NCBI GenBank assembly: GCA_944548615.1
Contig: OX155952.1
Location: 186,001-250,000 of the forward strand
From: Micropterix aruncella
Lineage: Eukaryota; Arthropoda; Insecta; Lepidoptera; Micropterigidae
Length of the DNA stretch: 64,000 nt
Reading direction: 5' to 3'
The position numbers and the translations under genes were made by a program. The number at the start of each line of letters is the position of its first letter. Position 1 is the first letter of the stretch. Positions 30,775-42,389 of this stretch are shown here, one piece after another. The notes under the pieces were generated by a model. The model saw only the letters and a list, made by a program, of their open reading frames with translations, did no database searches and was not told where the DNA came from.

Positions 30775-33250
30775 TTATTGCCCTTTTAAAAGAGTGAGCT
30801 TGTTGTATAGTTGCCTCTTGGTTTGTTTTACATTTGACTTACAAACTAAATATTTTATCCGTATATCGACATATTTTTGGATAACGGCCCTTAGCAGATG
30901 ATTACTGCACGGTTCCTGCTCAAATAAATGGGCATGAAGGATCGTGAAAATATCGGATCCGATGAATAATTTTAACGTTTTTGTAACCATATTTATAGGA
31001 TCGCGATCGGATTTATTACTTTTGTCAAAATTAACCCTTACTACTGATTCTGCGGCATTACAAATTCGGATTACATCATTTGATGGATAGATAAGTCTAC
31101 TTCTGTCTTTAAACACAATAAATAAATGAGCTTGTTTAGGTGTGTTTGCGACTAATGCTCCCAAGCAATCAGTGCAATTTAGTCTAGATAGTAAATATCT
31201 AACAACATACCCGGCAACGTATGCCACAACATGTTGTGAAAATACTGAATGGAAACCGGCAGGTAAACTCAGATCTTCCTCCTTCAAATTGCTCATGAAT
31301 TGTTCGTCGACCATATCCACTTGTGATCCTGATCTATAACCCTTCGTTGTCAAGTTAATATGCTCAGTTGACGACGAACACGTTAACAAAGTTATGTGTT
31401 CCAGAGGAGCACAGTTTCCCCTGAAATTCTCTTTTAACTCCATGTGAACCAAGAGCTTTTTGTAAGTTGCCATAAATTGCAGGGCCGATGGATTATTGTT
31501 AAACCCGCCGTGGGACCGTACTACTGAAAAAAATATCTCTAAGTGGTCTTGGCTTAACTTGTACATTGGTAAAAAATCCAATGTTTTTTCTTGTTTAACG
31601 AGCTCGTTGTACAATCCTTTCATGCTGTCTATGCACACGCACAATCCAAGGAAACCTACTTTATTTCTGGTATTCATGATCGGTGTTTCATTGTCCATCA
31701 AAACTAGATGTTCCAAATAAGTTTTTGCATTATCCATGAACGTTAGATACTTCGTTTCGTTTTTCTCATTGATTGGTGCTTTAAAGTCAATGCCAGGAAA
31801 CTTTCTTGAATTAAGAATGTCAGTCAGATTGTTCATTGTGTTGATGAAATTCACTGTTGGTTGTGAGTGAGCAAAATTAAGTATACGTAATTTTTTGTCG
31901 CAAAATTCAATAGCGTTCGCAACACTGGCACTTAACAGCTGTACTGCTAGCTTTACTTTCATTATTTGATTTTGAAAGTTGATGTGTTGTGTCGATAATT
32001 TATTTCCCTAGTGAAAATTTTCATTTAGTTGGAGCGTGTTTAATTCTTCAAAATATTGCCATTTGATTAGGCCGCCGTTATTATCTCTAAGAACCTTTTT
32101 ACTTTGTAATGTATTTCTGACCAGTTTCACCATGTGACATGGGTCAAAAAATACAAAAACTGGTTCTTTTGTTGCAGGATGTTCGAAATAGGTTTTTAGT
32201 TGACGTTGGTAGTTAAACGAACAGCCAAGCTCTTGAGCCATGGCTATATTTGCTGGGCAACCATCAAATGTCATAGATACAACTACCACGCCTACATCGT
32301 GGCAATTAGAAAGGCATATCCTTACTAGATTGGCTCTTTGCTCACCTGTTACGCCGATTACCAGAAAATATCCTACTGGAATTTTCCACTGCTCGTTAAT
32401 GGCAACTAAAAGGAACACCAGAGCTTGTTTGCATGGTGCATTGAAACTCCGGTAACATCAAACCCAGCACCAAAATCTACATATCCTTGGACTGCATTAC
32501 CGTCAAATTCCTTTAATTGTCGAATCGACATCTCGTCTATTACCAAATTGCATAGAATTTTCTTGTCAGAAGACTTGACCTTTTGATCAAGTGCTTTAAA
32601 AGCTTCTGCAGTGAAACCTGGCGTGGCGTTTATGCATTGGTACCATTTTCTTATGGTGCTTGTATGTGGTAGACATGTGTTAAAGGTACTACGTACGTAA
32701 GAGTAGGCCTTTGGAGAATAGAAATGGAGGGTTAGCGCAAATGTACGCAGTTCAGGTGGATATTCTCTCCCTTTATGAGTCATCCTTTTCAAAAGAGCTG
32801 CTGTAGAAAGCCGGCACACTTCCAGAATATCCACTTGTTCTTGGTTGATCAGTCTTTTTTGCTTCAGTTCTTTTAATACCTTAGATAAATTGTCAACTTT
32901 CTTTTTCAAACGCCGATTAGCAGCGTGTAGTGCCTTGCCCCGCATACGTCGGCGTTTTGCAATGTCTTTTAAACGGATAATTTCTGTTTTTAACTTTCGT
33001 TTCCTTGGAGTGTCGTGTACCAGTCCTGAATTGGAAAGCCCTGCAACCTCCGACTGTTGACCGGAAAATGGAGATTGTTGTAGAAAAAGCGAAGGTACAG
33101 CGTCGTTTGTTAATCTACGGATTCCATTTTTGGTTTCATACATGTTTGAATCCGGAAAATGTACTGAACAGATTCTACTCCAAAAGTTTGGTTCCCAATT
33201 GGTCTTCTTTACAGCATCAATCTACTTCATCATATTTGTTTTGTCTTTTG
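30775..33250 (-). pseudogene. P-element/THAP9-type transposase with three lesions
   Basis: Minus sense. The exon after acceptor ttacttttag (about 33250) gives FPKDKTNMMK, a TAG stop, IDAVKKTNWEP, FWSRICSVHF and LTNDAVPSLF, the second half of a THAP zinc finger; the first half must be in an upstream exon. A coiled coil follows. The catalytic core shows LCNLVIDEMSIR (first Asp), then a one-base deletion near 32427, SMTFDGCPANIA and FFDPCHMVKLVRN, an in-frame TAG at 32008-32010, and LSQDHLEIFFSVVRSHGGFN, the last acidic cluster. Family members cut and paste DNA using GTP as cofactor in P itself. This copy cannot encode a full protein. Confidence 0.93.
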
Positions 33251-34129
33251 GAAACCTAAAAGTAAGGTAAGTTTCTAAGTTAATAATAATAATATTATTA
33301 AAATTATTTTTTGGTCGGTTTTTAATATAACGTATTCGCACCACCGTATCACGTCGAATCCAACGACACCTCATACTTACGTCAAAACCCGTCAAGACGT
33401 TCGTTCTCTACGTTCAGACACTCATACATGCATAATATCAGCATATAAAGGTACGCCCTAAAAACATCTACGCTCCATCTGAAGCAATTGGATAAACCTA
33501 TGTGAGTGGTCCAAAAAGGAATCCCTTATTGGCCTTATTATGCATTATTTATCATATTCCATATATACTCTATACTTATATTAACATAAGATTTTTTTAC
33601 CATTACTACCTATAATTAAAAAAAGTGATTTGTCAATTTTTATAAAAAAATATTATCGATTATCGATTTCGCTTTTAAAATATCTCGATTCTCGATTAGT
33701 GAACACCAATTGCGACCGATTGCGGTCGAGCAAGACGAAGGGTGGGGCAGTGTGTTCCTCATCCGCTTTGCATCCGCTTACGTCGCGCTCCTCGCTTCAC
33801 CCCCGTAATGGATAACTTTTATTTGGTTGAAAAGTAATTCAAAATTGCTTATCGATGATATGTGACACTAGATTTGTGTTTTGTGTGTTTTCTAGTATCA
33901 TTTTTACAATGATCGATTGCACATTTAACCATCTTTCTTCTTAAAAACAATAAAAATGCTCTACAAATTCCCAACTATATCACTTCACAAGCGCTCGCGA
34001 ACGACTGCGGGCCTTAGCCGGGCGGTCGATGAATTGTTCACACCCGTGTCTACTGTTCACGCTCGCGCGCTCGCGCTCTATTTTATTATTAATACTCTAA
34101 CGGCACGCGCTTAGGGGCAAACAAAGGGG

Positions 34130-34300
34130 CAAACACATTATTGGACGCGTCCGTCAGCCGCGGCTTATGCCTGTGGCTTATGCACGCGATCTGTGTAATG
34201 AATTTCTATTGAGCGGTGCACATTATAGGACGTCAGTCGCGGACGACTAGGCACACGTTCGTAAGCCGCGGCTTACGGACGCGTCCGATAATATGTTTGA
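34130..34300. mobile_element. Palindromic MITE of about 170 bp in the P-type right flank
   Basis: Arms attattggacgcgtccgt + agccgcggctta (34137-34168) and taagccgcggctta + cggacgcgtccgataatat (about 34262-34293) are inverted copies around a GC-rich centre. The motif ggacgcgtcc is itself palindromic. Confidence 0.65.
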
Positions 34301-34440
34301 ACGCCATCTATCGGCCAAATATTGGTTTATTGAAGATGGAAGCGCATTAAATCGAGTTTGAAAACTACGATGGCCATCTACCTGCCGTTTTTTGTATTAA
34401 ATTGCGACTTCCATTTTGCAGTATGGAATGGCGTTATCTA

Positions 34441-35920
34441 TTACACTATAAAATCAATGGTATCGCCAATAAAATCTAGTGCTGTTTCCACCTTTGGGTA
34501 AAAAGATTCTACTTGTTGGATTAATTCTGTAATCTCCAACGTTTCAAAGTCCTCCTGCTTGTTTATCCAAAAAGTGCGCCACAGTTCGGCTTCTGATGTA
34601 ATCCCTTCTAATTCGTAAAATTTAGATACTTCTTCCATACTTTTTAAAAATTTTAGATATGTAATTTTTATTATCTGAGCAGGGTGTAACAATGAAAGAC
34701 CAAACGCTGGTGATTGGTCTTTTTGCCGAACCTCGCCTCCAATGAGGATGATAACGAATCCAAAAAGGGCACGTATAGCGAGCGTCGAAAATACTCGCTT
34801 AACGAATCAGCTGGATGATTTGCCCTATACGACGGCTGACGGCTTTCTGTCCTTGGAAGACGCAATTCTAAGTTCAAAGCCTCAGCAATTTCATTAGCTG
34901 AATTTAATAATTCTTCACTGCCTTCTTTAGCAGAATGTCTGTGTTTTGCAACTTCAGTTTTTATGGTTTGGATGTGCTTTGCACATTTAATTACGTCCAG
35001 GGTTTTAGACTGCAATGTATTTGCGACAGGTTGCAGCAGGGAATTGTACTTGTCTATAATGCATAAAGCCAATATAAATGTGGTTTGTCCAACTGCGGAT
35101 AGCAACTGGAAAGCTACTTTTCTTGTGCCAGGATTCCCTTCCTGAGAAAGCTTTTCTAAACCTTCCACAATTTCGAAAAAATGTTTCTTAAACATTGAAA
35201 TACTATTGTACTTATCAGGCCACCTTGTTTCACACAGCAATGGTATTTTCGGTGCATATTTATGAAGCAAAACTGATTTCCTGAAAAACATTATCGTATC
35301 TTTTACAGTTCCAAAGCAGTTGCGGATCTCAGAGACATTATTTAAGTTGTTTACTATGAGGTTTAATTTGTGGCAGGCGCAGTGAAAATATAAACCCTTT
35401 CTATATGTTTCTCTCAATATTTTTTGGACACCGCCATCTTTACCCGCCATCGTAGCACATCCATCGTAGCCCTACGCATTTGTTGACATCAATGTTTAGC
35501 GCATTGATGAATCCACTAATTTCACCCGCTATCGTTTGGGAATCCATTTTGTCTAACTTGACAAAACTTATAAATTCCACTTTTTTCTCTTCGGTCGTAA
35601 TACCTAAGACCTATAGATAGTTGCTCCTTTCCTGTTATATCAGCTGATTCATCAGCCAAAATGCTGTAGGCACTTGCGGCTTTGGCATTATCGACCAAGT
35701 TTTCTGTGATTAAATTTCCACATATATTAAAATTTTCATTTTGTATTTTTGGAGACGAATATTGAGCATTTTTAGATCCTTTTTCTAAGTGTTTCTTCAA
35801 AATTTCATCACCAGAATCAATTTTTAGATTTAGCAAACGCCGTCATCTTTTTCTTTTCCCCTCAGTGCTAAATCATGAGTTCCATGCAAATTAATCGTTT
35901 TAACTATAGGCTGTAATGCG
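34441..35920 (-). pseudogene. hAT transposase, N-terminal and central part
   Basis: Minus-sense order: THDLALRGKEKDDG near the right end, KIDSGDEILKKHLEKGSKNA and QYSSPKIQNE, then ILADESADITGKEQLSIG with the first catalytic Asp (about 35650). After a frame break, an in-frame TAG precedes GYDGCATMAGKDGGVQ with the second Asp (about 35450), then HCACHKLNLIV, CETRWPDKYNSI and a helical domain down to 34692. A further shifted frame ends in ALDFIGDTI at the P-type insertion point. At least three breaks. DUF4371/hAT-like proteins of this type are vertebrate ZMYM1 relatives. Confidence 0.88.
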
Positions 35921-35982
35921 TTTCCAGGGGGGGGCAGCTGCCCTCCCCTGCCTCCCCCCCTGAGTAAGCCCATGGATATGTA

Positions 35983-37435
35983 CAATCGGCCGATTAACAC
36001 CACAGTGATAATCGCTACAAAAACAGAAACAACGAATGTGTTCTAATATACTGTAGGCACAAAACGTATTGGAGACTTAACGACACTCATTTAGGAGACT
36101 AAATTCTGATTCACTCGACACGTTGAAAACATCATCGGCTCAAAATAAAATAAATAAATAATTATAATTGCATAAGTTGTTAAAAATTCTATGCAATAGC
36201 TTTACCGCGGCAGTCCCCGAGTGCCACACGTTTTTATTAAACAGAATATTTTACTGAATATTATGTATATTATATGCAAGCACGGACTCCAGAATAAATA
36301 TCTAAATATACCTACCAGTAGGTAGTACAAATCAATATATTATTTTTTAAAATAATAAATACAGCAGGTGTGCCTATTGTGTGTCCCTTTCATTTAGCGG
36401 TCGTTACCAATCAAGTCGTTTTGCTGTTAGAATGTCTTCAATGGAACGCAGCCGTTAAACTGTCAAACGCACGAGGTGCGGCTGTCAGAAGTGCAGATGT
36501 CAAATCTGATCAAAACACTTGTATCCAAACTCGCCGACATAACCTCTATTTTTATGGTGTATCATATATTATATTATCTTTGGTGTATAGCGGAACTCTG
36601 AATTTTAAACTATACGAAAAGGCAAAGCAGGTCGACCACGCTCCGGACTAGGAAGTATAGTCCAAGCCAGAAAAGAAGAGAAAGTACCTATTCTGTATTT
36701 CCACTCCCATTAAGCATTGAAAGTCGGGGCTGATTATTAACAACCTATGCTGAACCAAGGGTGAGTTATTTTTTTTCTTATTATGAATAATAAATGGTTA
36801 AGCTACGCCACCGCGCGTTCGCTATTTAAAATAAAGAAAATGGTTGTTAATGGAGAAGGGAGTTGCATACGATATTGTACGGTGATTGTACGTTGTTGGC
36901 ATACTAAACGGAATAGTGAATAACCCTCTCTTGTTGGAGCTATTGTCTCGCACCAATGTAGTACGTTTGGCATTAGTATCAAAGACCTCTCAATGTTTAA
37001 ATGCCATGTTGTCCACCATTTTATCAATCTATATGTGAGACCTCGTACGCGCCATAAATTGGAATTTGCGTTTTTCATTGTTATTGGTGTAAAACCTTGT
37101 TCCAGATTGTTCTGTCTATGTCCCGAGGGCTCAAGTTGCGTAGTTTCCTTGTAATTCACATTGCAGTGGCATCTCGTAAGCACGAGTTGATGATTTTATC
37201 CAGTGATACTTCCTATTTTTTTTTATTTATATTTATGGTTAATATATTACAAATTGATTATAATTTGAATACTTTTTACTACCAATTTTTAGATCATTAT
37301 TAGTAGAGGAAATTTATTTTCGTGCGATGCAGCCTGGTGTGAAGTAGGAAACTAGAAATCTGTAAAACCGACTGCTATAATTTTATTATTATCGTTGTTT
37401 CTCCTTTTATTGTTTCCTATGTATCCAAAACTTTG
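35983..37435. other. Spacer with two repeat patches
   Basis: 36150-36232 is the inverse of the MITE end at 27397-27480 (gcataagttgttaaaaa...gactgccgcgg-type end). 36790-37200 has the look of a dispersed repeat and is open on the minus strand, but with no recognisable product. Nothing else. Confidence 0.45.
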
Positions 37436-37550
37436 TTAACACATTGATGGACAGTACTACCTCATCGATGGATTCATCTGTGACACTACTTATTTCCATA
37501 CATTGCCTATAGGCGTAGTGTCACAAAATGTGGTAAAAATAACACATATT

Positions 37551-37596
37551 ATGACAGAACGGATATAGGCGTATACGCCTATATCCGTTGTGTCAT
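37551..37596. repeat. Long palindrome in the piggyBac left sub-terminal region
   Basis: 37559-37588 is a perfect 30-bp palindrome centred on gtatac (ggatataggc and its complement on either side). With one mismatch pair it extends to 46 bp (atgaca...tgtcat). Its core taggcgta matches the sub-terminal motif at both piggyBac ends, so it may be a transposase binding site arrayed head to head. Confidence 0.9.
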
Positions 37597-37875
37597 ATTT
37601 TTATCTTAGATTGTATAAAATGTGCCACTGTGCCCATAGGCCTTACCATTGTGTGATGGAATAGAACAAAATAATTAAAAATATATACTCATATTTTTAC
37701 GTTTTTATTAAAGCAAATACAAACATTGGTTGATACAGTTACAGTTCTAGCATTAATAATTTGGATAAGTATTGTAAGTCTTAGTATAGAAGGAACGATT
37801 CAAATAAACTACCTAACTACTAACACTTATAGAATAACTACTCGGACCATATCAAAATAGTATCTTATATTACGT
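37597..37875 (-). other. piggyBac 3' non-coding region
   Basis: Between the zinc-finger stop and the palindrome; AT-rich, nothing recognised. Confidence 0.5.
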
Positions 37876-39640
37876 TTACAAATTGACATGATAATATTCG
37901 AAGCAAGACGGGCACAATGGTGGCTTATCAGGGCATCCTTTACGACGATAACTAGTTTCCCTGCGCATATTCTTCTGGGTGCAGGCTGAGATTTTTTTCG
38001 TAGTTCCAGGTCGGGATGGCACTTGTTCTGGCCGGTGACAATGCATGTTTTCTGTTTCAGATGCATTTTTTTGTCGAGGTGTAGGCGTAACGGCAGATGA
38101 CGTGTTCGGTCGGCATCGTCTACTATCATGTATGCTGTTGGTTTTGTGGATCAAATCCTTTCCTTTTAATTTTCCGTCAAGTCCAATCATTACCTTGATC
38201 AATTCTTCTCTGTAGTTTACGTAATGATAAGTGTGGGCATTGTTTTTTTAATATTTCTTGTATAAAAAATATACATTCCACACTGCAATATCCAGAAGAT
38301 GAAACAAGACCTTTTTATACCACCTAATGGTTTTACGGGGACAAGAATAATAGGCTACCATTTGATCGGAGCGATCAATTCCGGACATGTACCTGTTATA
38401 AATGTCAACTTCAGCAGGCTTCAGTCCTGCAACGCCATATCTATTTCTCACTTCCACGATCGAGGGATGCTTCTTAGTGGTAATCATTGTGACTGGACGC
38501 TTATCTTTCCACTTTGAAACATATACTTTGCCATTGCGTGCCCATATATGCTCACCCCTTTTCAGTTTTTTCTTCATAATGTGTTTCGGATTATCTTTGC
38601 GATTTATACGCAAGGTGCCAGTGCTATGAGTTTTCAAGTCGAGCAATTTCTGCGAAAACTTTACAGAATTGTAAAAGTTATCCATAAATAGATGATGACC
38701 AAGTAGCAAATATGGATGCATCAGTTGCAATACTAGTTTTTCTGTCTTGGACTGCGATTCTACTTGTTCTACTGTTTCTTTGCCTGAATACATTTTTATG
38801 TTTAGCACATAACCATCGTGTGTAGTGAGCTCGTAGAATTTAATGCCATAGCGAGTTTTTTTGGACTTTATATACTGGCAAAAGTGTAAACGTCCCCGAA
38901 ATAGAAGGAGAGACTCATCCAATGACAATTCTTTATCAGGATTATACACTTTTCTAAAGTTTAGTGTTAGCATATCAATAAATTTCACGACTTATCTTTT
39001 CCTTTAGCGTCTAATTCCGATGCGCATAAACAGCGTAAAATTTGCTCATATCTTCTTCCCGATATCTTATAGTTGAATATAGGATGATAATACAGTGTAT
39101 CGGATAGCAAAAAGAGACTTCTTTGTTTAGGACATTTGATGTGGCCTTTGAGAAGACTAAGACCCAAAAAAATCATAATTTCTTCGTAATTGGTTTCCCG
39201 ATAAATTGTCTTCCGGCTATATCTGGTATGAGGTCTATTCATATTGCATAGAACATTACCATAAGTATTAGTACAGTTTACCCGATATTCTACGAATTCT
39301 CGTGTAAATACGAGGTGAAAAAACTCTACAATCTGTTCCATTTCAATAATATTTACTGTTATACCAGAGGCTGAGCGATCAAAATTGAATTCCGGTGTTT
39401 CCGTAACTGTAGTAGACCAGGATTCTTCTGTAACAGGTGTATTTGATCTTTGTGGACCGTGATTGATCGGACTTGCCCGACCAGAGGTCTGTTGTACCAC
39501 ATGTGGCTGATCATTAGTTGGCGACGCAGATCTAGATGAAATAGATTGCCTTACCACAGCATTTTTAATACTCTCTGTATTTTCACGTCGTTCTTCGCAC
39601 TCTGATCTACATGACATTTCGTCATCATCATCTGCTTCAC
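37876..39640 (-). pseudogene. piggyBac transposase, catalytic and C-terminal part
   Basis: Continuation after X: an acidic linker, then FFHLVFTREFVEYRVNCTNT and EIMIFLGLSLLKGHIK, followed by a one-base loss near 38990. The catalytic part has LSLDESLLLFRGR (first Asp), HHLFMDNFYNSVKF (second) and YMSGIDRSDQMVAYY (third). TAA interrupts the frame at 38248, but the frame continues as NAHTYHYVNYREELIKVM. A C-terminal cysteine-rich zinc finger (PPLCPSCFEYYH) ends at 37876. PiggyBac transposases excise precisely at TTAA. Two visible lesions besides X make this copy inactive. Confidence 0.93.
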
Positions 39641-39865
39641 TATAGTGGACACAATCGCTCCTGACATCCGGAGTCGTAAAACGTGCGAGCACGACAGCAC
39701 ATCACTTTTCGCCCTCGCACAAGATATAGAGATCGCTATCCCCGGCCACGCCTCACTATCGATATCGATGGATTTTCGATATTGATATGGACGGATACAT
39801 AGTAATATTTGACAGTACTTAAATGACAAATGAAATAATTAAAACAGACAGGTAGGAAACCGAAG

Positions 39866-40165
39866 GGGTTGTCAAACTTCGGCCCATGTGTTAGGTTAGG
39901 TCGCCTGATCTTACATTGTAAGGATCCGGGTTCGTTTCCCGGCTGGGTCACCATTTTCCATTGGGATAAAATTAACGGAATTGCATTTTCAATTCTGTCG
40001 GTCGAATGCCATAACAAGACACACACTTACACACATGTTACATGCACACATACATATAAACACTTCATATTAGGGTTGGTTGTAAGAGACTGTCGTATGA
40101 TAATAAACCTGCCCATTGAGAAATTTCACAATAAACAGTAGAAACAAACAAACAAACAAAACAAA
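39866..40165 (+). mobile_element. tRNA-derived SINE
   Basis: A Pol III B-box-like GGTTCGTTTCC lies in a T-arm-like context (ccgggttcgtttcccgg, about 39927), followed by gctgggtcacc, then an unrelated body and a tail of AAAC units at 40141-40165. The A box is degenerate. It is not a functional tRNA because acceptor and anticodon stems do not form. Confidence 0.6.
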
Positions 40166-40837
40166 TTACTTTCTTGTATGTATTTATAATATATTAGGAT
40201 GTTCAGGGTAGTCCAAAACAACTAAATGAACTTAGCACGTAAACCATAAGAGATTCATTGCCAGTCCTGTAAATACACCCTCAATAAAGGGAGTTACTCT
40301 CTGGAAGGGTTTCAAATGTTACGCCAAAGGTTAATCTCATAACGTTCCAAATGATCTTCCGCTTTAATTGCTCTAGGAAAACAAGCTCTTCAAAAACATT
40401 GTGTTGTTGATACGAGACACTTATGAGTGTGTTTGATACCGTCACCACACAAAGATCGGTGTTACAATAAACATTATAAAATTTTAAAAAATATATGAAA
40501 TGCTATGTAAATAATTTTTAGTCTATGAAACCTACTTTTTCTTTAGTTTTACAAATTTGAATACACCGTTAGAGAAGGAAATTCTTTTGTTAAGGCAAAG
40601 ATATTGTGTTTTTTTGCAAAGGTACATCGTCGATAAGAATGAATCTTTTATTACTTTGCATGTAATTACATGTAAATTGATATGTACAATGTCCAAGAGC
40701 ATTATTCGGAGCAGCAAAATTATTTATCAATTTGAATTTATTTTCGGTTATCAGAATCTATAGCGATTTCTAGAAGCTAAGGATTTTTTTAAAAACGGAC
40801 ATAGTACTAATGTACTATTGTATATAGTAGTATTGTA
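40166..40837. other. Element X internal DNA
   Basis: AT-rich; only a short palindrome (ttgcatgtaattacatgtaa, about 40657-40676) is notable. Confidence 0.45.
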
Positions 40838-41039
40838 GGGGAGACCGGGTAGACTTCGGACAATTTTTACTTAAATTGATCGGATTTAATAGTCGTGACA
40901 ATTCATGTCAAGTGTCCGAAGTCACCCCACACCTGGGGTGACTTAGGACAGATATAGGGGAGATTCTGGACAACAAATAAATAAACACCTAATTTTAATC
41001 AGTGATGATTTCTTTTATTTAAAAACATTATTGCAATTG

Positions 41040-42208
41040 GTACTCATCCAAATTGCAATTGAAATAAATCATGTCCCTAAAGCGAGACCTCTTGTCCTCT
41101 GAAAGAACTGGCAATACAAGTACTACATCGGCATAGGTGACGAATGCTGATTCTTCATTAGATCTTATGAATCTATTAGAGGGGATTTTCCTTTTGTAGA
41201 ACTCGACTTCATAACCATCTGCAGCTTTTTAAAATACTTTTGCTGCATATTTACGACCTGATTGTTTTCCACGTCCATAGAACTTAACAATTATAAACCT
41301 TTCTTCAGGCACATCAAAAGTATCAGCACTGCCATCATCGAATTCGTCATCATCAAAGTTGTATGTACTCTCACCAGAAGATATTTGTTGGTCTATTGAT
41401 TCATCTGATGATGTTTCTGGAACAACCTGTTTTTTTTTGAGGTTTTTTCCTGTAGAACCTTCTTTTTAACTGCCCAAAAACAGTTTGGTCCAATGGTTGA
41501 AGTTTAGTTGATGTATGTGGTAGCAACGTAAGAATGAAAATTCCATTTCCGCACGTATGATTCCTGTCTGTGTTACCAGCTCTCCTCTTTCTCGAGAGGT
41601 CACTTGACCTACTTAGTGCTGCCCTTTCTGAGCTATGACTTTAGGCAGACGCTGCACTGTGGTTACCCCAGTTTCATCCAGGTTGTAAATCTGGGATGGT
41701 GTGAAATTGTATGGTGTAATAACATCCTGAAGTTTATTTTGAAAGTCTGCTACCGTTACTCTATTGAAACTGGTCATTCGAGCGAGACTCTTAGCTTCAG
41801 GTGATTGTATTGACAGGTTAGGATGACGTTTCATGAATGATGAGAACTAATCAGGTCCTGCGGACTTTGATTCCTTCCATTTTTGCGGATACTTTATACA
41901 ATTTCTCTCAACATATTCAAAAGCTAAACGTCTCGTAGCTTTCGGTGTGAGACCATGGAACATTGCTGAATATTTAATTAAATAATCAGCTAATGAAGCT
42001 TCCATAGATGGAGGAAAAACTTGGCTTTTCTTGAAATTAGTTGTTAAATCAACATCCTGATTAGTCTTTTTGAAATAGTCAAAGAGTCTTGATTTGCTGA
42101 CACAATGTTTATCAGCACTCATATTCTTTGTTCGGACATCTTTTAAGGCTTCCTTTAATTTTTCAGGTGAAATGTATGACTGAATTTTCTCTTATAAGTT
42201 CTTGGCAT
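41040..42208 (-). pseudogene. pogo-like (CENP-B/jerky type) transposase relic
   Basis: Minus sense: MPRTYKRK, then after a frameshift EKLKEALKDVRTKNMSADKH, a helix-turn-helix start; DYLIKYSAMFHGLTPKATRR; a TAG stop; FMKRHPNLSIQSPEAKSLAR; and YNLDETGVTTV with the first catalytic Asp of the DDE domain. Between GNGIFI and HTSTKLQPLDQTVFGQLK (about 41540) the remaining catalytic core is deleted. The acidic, serine-rich C-terminus and a final FKAADGYEVEFYKRK-like domain, with one stop, end at about 41040. Pogo-type proteins are DDD transposases with CENP-B-type DNA-binding domains. Confidence 0.85.
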
Positions 42209-42389
42209 TTTTTACAATCTGTGACAAAAAAAAACAAACTTTTAGAATATAGAAACAAAGAAAATATGACTGACTGACGTACCCCCCTAGTGATAGTACT
42301 GCGGATAGACTTCGGACAGTCTGTCCGGAGTCTACCCCGGTGGAGTAAATTGAAAAAAATAAATGAATTGTTAGAAACACATTTATAGT

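Larger units (their letters stand above)
29525..34459 (-). mobile_element. P-superfamily (THAP9-like) DNA transposon nested in hAT
   Basis: Ends (C)ATTGATTTTATAGTGTAAT (29525 on) and the inverse ATTACACTATAAAATCAATG (to 34459) pair over about 26 bp, and the 8-bp duplication GTATCGCC lies on both sides (29517-29524, 34460-34467). The duplicated bases belong to the hAT coding sequence. Transposase fragments of 33250-30775 are on the minus strand. Long non-coding flanks (29525-30770, 33260-34440) hold small repeats. Length 4.94 kb. Confidence 0.93.
29098..35974 (-). mobile_element. hAT transposon (ZMYM1/DUF4371-type), decayed, interrupted by a P-type element
   Basis: Ends CATGGGCGTACCCAG (29098-29112) and its imperfect inverse CTGAGTAAGCCCATG (35960-35974) are flanked by the 8-bp duplication GATATGTA (29090-29097 and 35975-35982), diagnostic for hAT. 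Transposase pieces run on the minus strand from about 35900 to 29311, split by the P-type insertion. Coding sequence starts only about 80 bp from the right end and the N-terminal zinc-finger region is missing, so this is also a deletion derivative. Confidence 0.92.

Noticed and set aside
36803..37183. Minus-strand 126-codon open frame as a gene
   Set aside because: No recognisable domain, no splice or promoter context, repeat-like surroundings.
39905..39960. tRNA gene
   Set aside because: The T-arm-like B box is good but no acceptor or anticodon stem pairs; it is better explained as a SINE head.
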